Source: an uncultured Clostridia bacterium
GTDB lineage: Bacteria > Bacillota > Clostridia > Christensenellales > UBA1242
Assembly (NCBI GenBank): GCA_947627585.1
Contig: CANQWP010000038.1
Location: forward strand, 1-7,657
Direction: 5' to 3'
Length of the DNA: 7,657 nt
Position 1 is the first letter of the stretch, and every line of letters begins with the position of its first letter. The position numbers and the translations under genes are program-made. The notes under the pieces were generated by a model, which was given only the letters and a program-made list of their open reading frames with translations, had not been told where the DNA came from and searched no databases. Shown here piece after piece: positions 5,555 through 7,657 of the stretch.

Positions 5555-5563
5555 AATTTATCA
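5555..5563 (-). promoter_or_regulatory. Possible extended -10 promoter of the XRE gene
   Basis: On the minus strand, TGA followed by TAAATT (5560-5555). The spacing would put +1 at or next to the ATG at 5547. No good -35 is present at 17 bases. The half-site at 5569-5575 sits just upstream, where a bound regulator could block or recruit polymerase. Confidence 0.4.
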
Positions 5564-5568
5564 CAAAC

Positions 5569-5606
5569 TGATGTAAAATACTTGACATACATCACTTTAT
5601 GATGTA
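5569..5606. promoter_or_regulatory. Probable operator: three TGATGTA half-sites
   Basis: TGATGTA occurs at 5569-5575 and 5600-5606, and its inverse TACATCA at 5588-5594. The last two form a perfect 7-base inverted repeat with a 5-base spacer, lying between the -35 and -10 of the plus-strand promoter and touching the -10. The first pair is spaced by 12 bases and covers the -35. This arrangement suits a dimeric HTH protein encoded next door that represses the plus-strand gene. Confidence 0.7.
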
Positions 5607-5610
5607 TTAT
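5582..5610 (+). promoter_or_regulatory. Promoter of the 104-residue gene
   Basis: TTGACA (5582-5587), a 17-base spacer, then TATTAT (5605-5610). This is close to consensus and should be strong unless repressed; it overlaps the TGATGTA operator sites. Confidence 0.88.
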
Positions 5611-5631
5611 TTTTATAGGAGGTAAAAAAAT

Positions 5632-5946
5632 ATGCGAACAAATTTTAATGTCGATGTCACAAGCAAATTTTTAGGCGACAGATATCATGCCGAAGGAAGT
5701 GCAAACATATCTCATGTTTATCCTAACATTAATTCTGACGAAGTCTCTGGACGCCTTGAAGATTTAGTTTCATCAGGATTTCTACTTCGTGGTCCAAGTA
5801 TTGTTACAGATCCTGATGTCCAGAAAGATTTTTTTGGCAATGAACAATCCTTCTTTGATATTGATGATATCGACTTTTCAAATGTAAAAGTCACAGACAA
5901 ATATGGCAAACAAGAAATTTTAGTTTCAAAACAAAAAGAAAAATAA
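5632..5946 (+). CDS. Hypothetical acidic 104-residue protein, divergent from the XRE regulator
   Basis: I do not recognise this protein. It is the only plus-strand gene in the window. It starts MRTNFNVDVTSKFLGDRYH, has a SDEVSGRLEDLVSSGFLLRG segment (35-54) and an Asp/Phe-rich stretch, FFDIDDIDFSNVKV (74-87), and ends in KQKEK. There is no signal peptide, membrane span or cysteine. The ATG at 5632 has AGGAGG nine bases upstream (5617-5622), and a strong promoter and terminator frame it, so it is a complete unit. It uses more TTA, TCT and GAT-type codons than the housekeeping neighbours by eye, hinting at later acquisition. The divergent regulator suggests expression is switched on only in some conditions. 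An effector, toxin or stress protein are all possible. Confidence 0.78.
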   Translation: MRTNFNVDVTSKFLGDRYHAEGSANISHVYPNINSDEVSGRLEDLVSSGFLLRGPSIVTDPDVQKDFFGNEQSFFDIDDIDFSNVKVTDKYGKQEILVSKQKEK

Positions 5947-5948
5947 GA

Positions 5949-5976
5949 AAAAAACATCTTTTTTATGATGTTTTTT
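5949..5976 (+). terminator. Intrinsic terminator of the 104-residue gene
   Basis: The ten-base stem AAAAAACATC/GATGTTTTTT (5949-5958 with 5967-5976) has an 8-base loop, and its T-tract runs into CTTT. It begins two bases after the stop codon. Its A-rich left side means it could also stop transcription arriving from recR. Confidence 0.82.
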
Positions 5977-6014
5977 CTTTATTGGGAATATTTTCCCATA
6001 ATTTCGTTTTTAAT

Positions 6015-6037
6015 AAAAAAAATCCCCACACGGTGGG
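6015..6037 (-). terminator. recR terminator
   Basis: CCCAC (6025-6029) pairs with GTGGG (6033-6037) around an ACG loop. On the minus strand, GA and then eight T residues (6022-6015) follow. It starts two bases after the recR stop and would end the dnaX-ybaB-recR transcript. Confidence 0.8.
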
Positions 6038-6039
6038 CG

Positions 6040-6633
6040 TCAAATTTCTTGTCGGCTTTTGAGGGCTTTTTCAAGGGTGACCTCGTCGGCGAACTCGATG
6101 TCGCTGCCGATTGAGATGCCTTGCGCAAGGCGTGTCACCTTCACGCCCATGGGCCTGAGAAGTTTTGCGATATACATTGCGGTTGCCTCGCCTTCAACGT
6201 CCGGGTTGGTCGCCATGATCACTTCTTGCACGCCATTTTTTTGCACGCGCGAAAGAAGTTCCTTGATGCGAATGTCGTTTGGCCCCTTGTTTTCCAGCGG
6301 ATTTATGCACCCGAACAGCACGTGATAGACGCCGTCATAAGATTTGACCTTTTCCATGGAGATGATGTCTTTCGGCTCTTGCACCACGCACACGATTTTT
6401 TGATTTCGCCTTTCGCAAATTTTGCACACGTCCTGCGCGCAATAGTTTCCGCACTCGCGGCAAAGTTTCACCTTGTTTTTGGCGTCGAGGATGGCATTTG
6501 CGAAATTTTCCGCCTTTTCTTTGCTGTTTTCGATGATGAAAAAGGCATAGCGCTGAGCAGTTTTCAGCCCCACGCCCGGCAACGAGCGAAAATATTCAAT
6601 CAATCTTTCAATCGGCTCTTCAAAATTTTCCAT
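6040..6633 (-). CDS. recR: Recombination mediator protein RecR
   Basis: Works with RecO (and RecF) to load RecA on gapped DNA during recombinational repair. The 197-residue product is the usual length. Domains in order: helix-hairpin-helix around FRSLPGVGLKTAQRYAF (15-31), a four-cysteine zinc motif at C58, C61, C70 and C73 (CREC...CKIC), a Toprim domain with EVIMATNPDVEGEATA (137-152), and the C-terminal VTRLAQGISIGSDIEFADEVTLEKALKSR (166-194). I chose the ATG at 6633: it lies one base after the ybaB stop, so translation is probably coupled, with a weak GGA upstream. The open frame running back to 6711 lies inside ybaB and has no RecR similarity. Confidence 0.96.
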   Translation of the reverse strand: MENFEEPIERLIEYFRSLPGVGLKTAQRYAFFIIENSKEKAENFANAILDAKNKVKLCRECGNYCAQDVCKICERRNQKIVCVVQEPKDIISMEKVKSYDGVYHVLFGCINPLENKGPNDIRIKELLSRVQKNGVQEVIMATNPDVEGEATAMYIAKLLRPMGVKVTRLAQGISIGSDIEFADEVTLEKALKSRQEI

Positions 6634-6634
6634 G

Positions 6635-6949
6635 TCACATTCCAAGATTTGGCAGTTTTGATTGCTCGTCCGCCGTGATTTTTGAGATGCAGTCATTGAC
6701 CGCGCTGACAATCAAGTCCTCCAACATTTCAACGTCGTCCGGGTCAACAACCTCTTTTTTCACATGCACGGCCTTGACGGACTTGTTCCCGAGCATGACC
6801 ACTTCGACCATGCCGCCGCCCACGCTGGAACGATATTCCGTCGCGTCAATTTCTTCGCGAATCCTTTTCATGTCCTCTTGCATTTTTTGTGCTTGGCGCA
6901 TAAGTTGCTGCATGTTTCCGCCGCCAAAACCACCAAAACCATATCCCAT
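6635..6949 (-). CDS. YbaB/EbfC-family nucleoid-associated protein
   Basis: Small DNA-binding protein of the YbaB/EbfC family, 104 residues, which is normal. A Gly-rich start (MGYGFGGFGGGNMQQLMRQAQKMQ) leads into a long helix (about 13-35), followed by the beta-sheet core with GGGMVEVVMLGNKSVKAVHV (44-63) and EVVDPDDVEMLEDLIVSAVNDC (66-87). The ATG at 6949 has AGGAG nine bases upstream. It lies between dnaX and recR, its conserved position in many bacteria, and the gap to recR is one base. The family binds DNA as a dimer and may help RecR or chromosome packing; its precise role is unsettled. Confidence 0.93.
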   Translation of the reverse strand: MGYGFGGFGGGNMQQLMRQAQKMQEDMKRIREEIDATEYRSSVGGGMVEVVMLGNKSVKAVHVKKEVVDPDDVEMLEDLIVSAVNDCISKITADEQSKLPNLGM

Positions 6950-7019
6950 TTTGTTTCGCTCCTTTAAACTTAGTTTGTTTTTGCAATTTTAATATTTCAA
7001 TTAAAAATGTTTTTTTGAC

Positions 7020-7045
7020 AAAAACGCCGCCTTTTTCGCGTTTTT
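7020..7045 (-). terminator. Possible weak terminator or attenuator between dnaX and ybaB
   Basis: AAAAACGC (7020-7027) pairs with GCGTTTTT (7038-7045), loop of 10 bases. The stem overlaps the dnaX stop codon, and only five T residues follow, so some read-through into ybaB-recR is expected. I found no clear promoter between here and ybaB. Confidence 0.5.
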
Positions 7046-7380
7046 TATTCTTCCACCTCGATCGTGCCGAAAAGGGCGCGGAGTTTTTTGATGTCTTTGT
7101 CAATCTTTTGTTCGGCGCTTTCAAACTTGACAATCTTGAAGCCCAGGTCAAGCCCCTGCCAGCGTAGTGCCGCCTCGATGTCCTTTCGGCCGTTTTCCAG
7201 CACATCGACCAAAAACGCGTCACTGGTGCGAATGACAAGGTCGCCACTTTCAATCTTCGCGTTGGTGATGTCGCCGCACGCCACGTGAAGCGCCACTTTG
7301 TGATGCTCTTTCAAAAACAGCACCACCTTTCCCCACACGTTGTTTGCCGAAAGTTTGGTCGGGTCAACCTGAATTTTCAG
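7045..7380 (-). CDS. dnaX: dnaX tau-specific C-terminal segment, read in the -1 frame
   Basis: This 111-residue stretch, entered from the A9 run, begins LKIQVDPTKLSANNVWGKVVL and ends FGTIEVEE. It resembles the C-terminal domain of the DNA polymerase III tau subunit, the part that in the family contacts the polymerase and helicase: WGKVVLFLKEHHKVALHVACG, a GDLVIRTSDAFLVDVLENG strand-helix unit, and a final helix. No ATG start or ribosome binding site precedes it (the GTG at 7338 is internal and has none). It is therefore best explained as a continuation of the gene upstream after a one-base backward shift. Relative to the preceding frame, codons from 7380 onward are in -1. Confidence 0.85.
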   Translation of the reverse strand: MKIQVDPTKLSANNVWGKVVLFLKEHHKVALHVACGDITNAKIESGDLVIRTSDAFLVDVLENGRKDIEAALRWQGLDLGFKIVKFESAEQKIDKDIKKLRALFGTIEVEE

Positions 7381-7657
7381 TTTTTTTTTGCGTCGAAGCC
7401 AAGCATGGCGTCAAGGCAAGTTGTTTCAAGCAAAAGGCGAACGGAAAGAGTATATCGAAGTTCACTCTCGGCGCCCGAAAAGACTTGCATATATCGAATC
7501 AAATCTTTTTCAGCAAATTTTTCGGCCTGCGCCTGATATTTTTCCAGCAAATCGTCCGTCAAGTTCAAAATCTCTCCGGAGTTTTTGCAGCTTTTGCAAA
7601 CAAGCAAATTTCGTGCGTGTTTTGACAAATCTTTTGCAAAAACAGCCATATTTTTGC
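7377..7657 (-). CDS. dnaX: DNA polymerase III subunit gamma/tau, 3' part of zero frame (5' end outside window)
   Basis: Clamp-loader ATPase subunit. The visible part is the helical collar domain that follows the AAA+ module: FAKDLSKHARNLLVCKS, then DLIRYMQVFSGAESELRYTLSVRLLLETTCLDAML. The frame stays open to the right edge, so the ATPase domain lies outside the window; the ATG at 7649 is internal. The zero frame stops at 7377 directly after GFDAKKN, where the stop follows a run of nine A residues. Termination there gives a short gamma-like protein that keeps ATPase and collar but lacks the tau C-terminal domain. The dnaX-ybaB-recR order confirms the identity. Confidence 0.88.
   Translation of the reverse strand, partial: KNMAVFAKDLSKHARNLLVCKSCKNSGEILNLTDDLLEKYQAQAEKFAEKDLIRYMQVFSGAESELRYTLSVRLLLETTCLDAMLGFDAKKN
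7380..7389 (-). other. dnaX: dnaX slippery site (A9 run, A AAA AAC heptamer before a stop)
   Basis: The minus strand has nine A residues (7389-7381) followed by C and TGA. In the zero frame the codons are GCA AAA AAA AAC TGA, so the heptamer A AAA AAC allows tandem -1 slippage; an extra A added by RNA polymerase would give the same frame. Downstream, CTGA/TCAG and a GTTG/CAAC plus CCGA/TCGG pair (7339-7368) could fold weakly. No Shine-Dalgarno-like stimulator is visible just upstream. Confidence 0.75.

Noticed and set aside
6121..6678. Plus-strand open frame of 185 codons opposite recR
   Set aside because: Antisense of recR and lacking expression signals.
6846..7253. Minus-strand 135-codon frame bridging dnaX and ybaB
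   Set aside because: It reads both genes in a wrong frame; the translation is Arg/Lys-rich with no family pattern.

Overview
The window looks like chromosomal housekeeping DNA from an AT-rich, low-GC Gram-positive bacterium, most likely an uncultured Clostridia-like member of the Bacillota. Three things point there: the gene orders rpmG-secE-nusG-rplK-rplA and dnaX-ybaB-recR, strong AGGAGG-type ribosome binding sites, and canonical TTGACA/TATAAT promoters. The genetic code is standard, with TGA used as a stop. The lineage is an inference from gene order and composition, not from a database match. All but one of the genes are on the minus strand, so transcription runs right to left.

Left third (1-2580): a translation and secretion operon reading rpmG (L33), secE, nusG, rplK (L11), rplA (L1, cut by the left edge). 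It is driven by an excellent promoter at 2479-2507. The operon is interrupted between nusG and rplK by a 469-base non-coding stretch. That stretch holds a dispersed-repeat-like element with TGTCAT...ATGACA ends, flanked by an exact 24-base direct repeat, and then several perfect inverted repeats leading up to rplK.

Middle (2581-5340): two small, separately transcribed minus-strand genes, each with its own promoter and terminator or neighbouring terminator. One is an orphan HicB-like protein, the other a 60-residue protein I do not recognise. They are followed by argS (arginyl-tRNA synthetase).

Regulatory pair (5338-5990): a 69-residue XRE-type regulator on the minus strand diverges from the only plus-strand gene, a 104-residue protein of unknown function. 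The shared promoter region carries three copies of the half-site TGATGTA, two of them forming a perfect inverted repeat inside the plus-strand promoter. This is the least ordinary gene set in the window and looks like a self-contained autoregulated cassette.

Right third (6015-7657): dnaX (3' part), ybaB and recR, the usual replication and recombination cluster. ybaB and recR are separated by one base. The dnaX reading frame stops directly after a run of nine A residues, and the rest of the protein continues in the -1 frame. This is the signature of a programmed frameshift or transcriptional slippage making short (gamma-like) and long (tau-like) clamp-loader subunits.

I saw no tRNA, rRNA, CRISPR array, transposase or phage gene.
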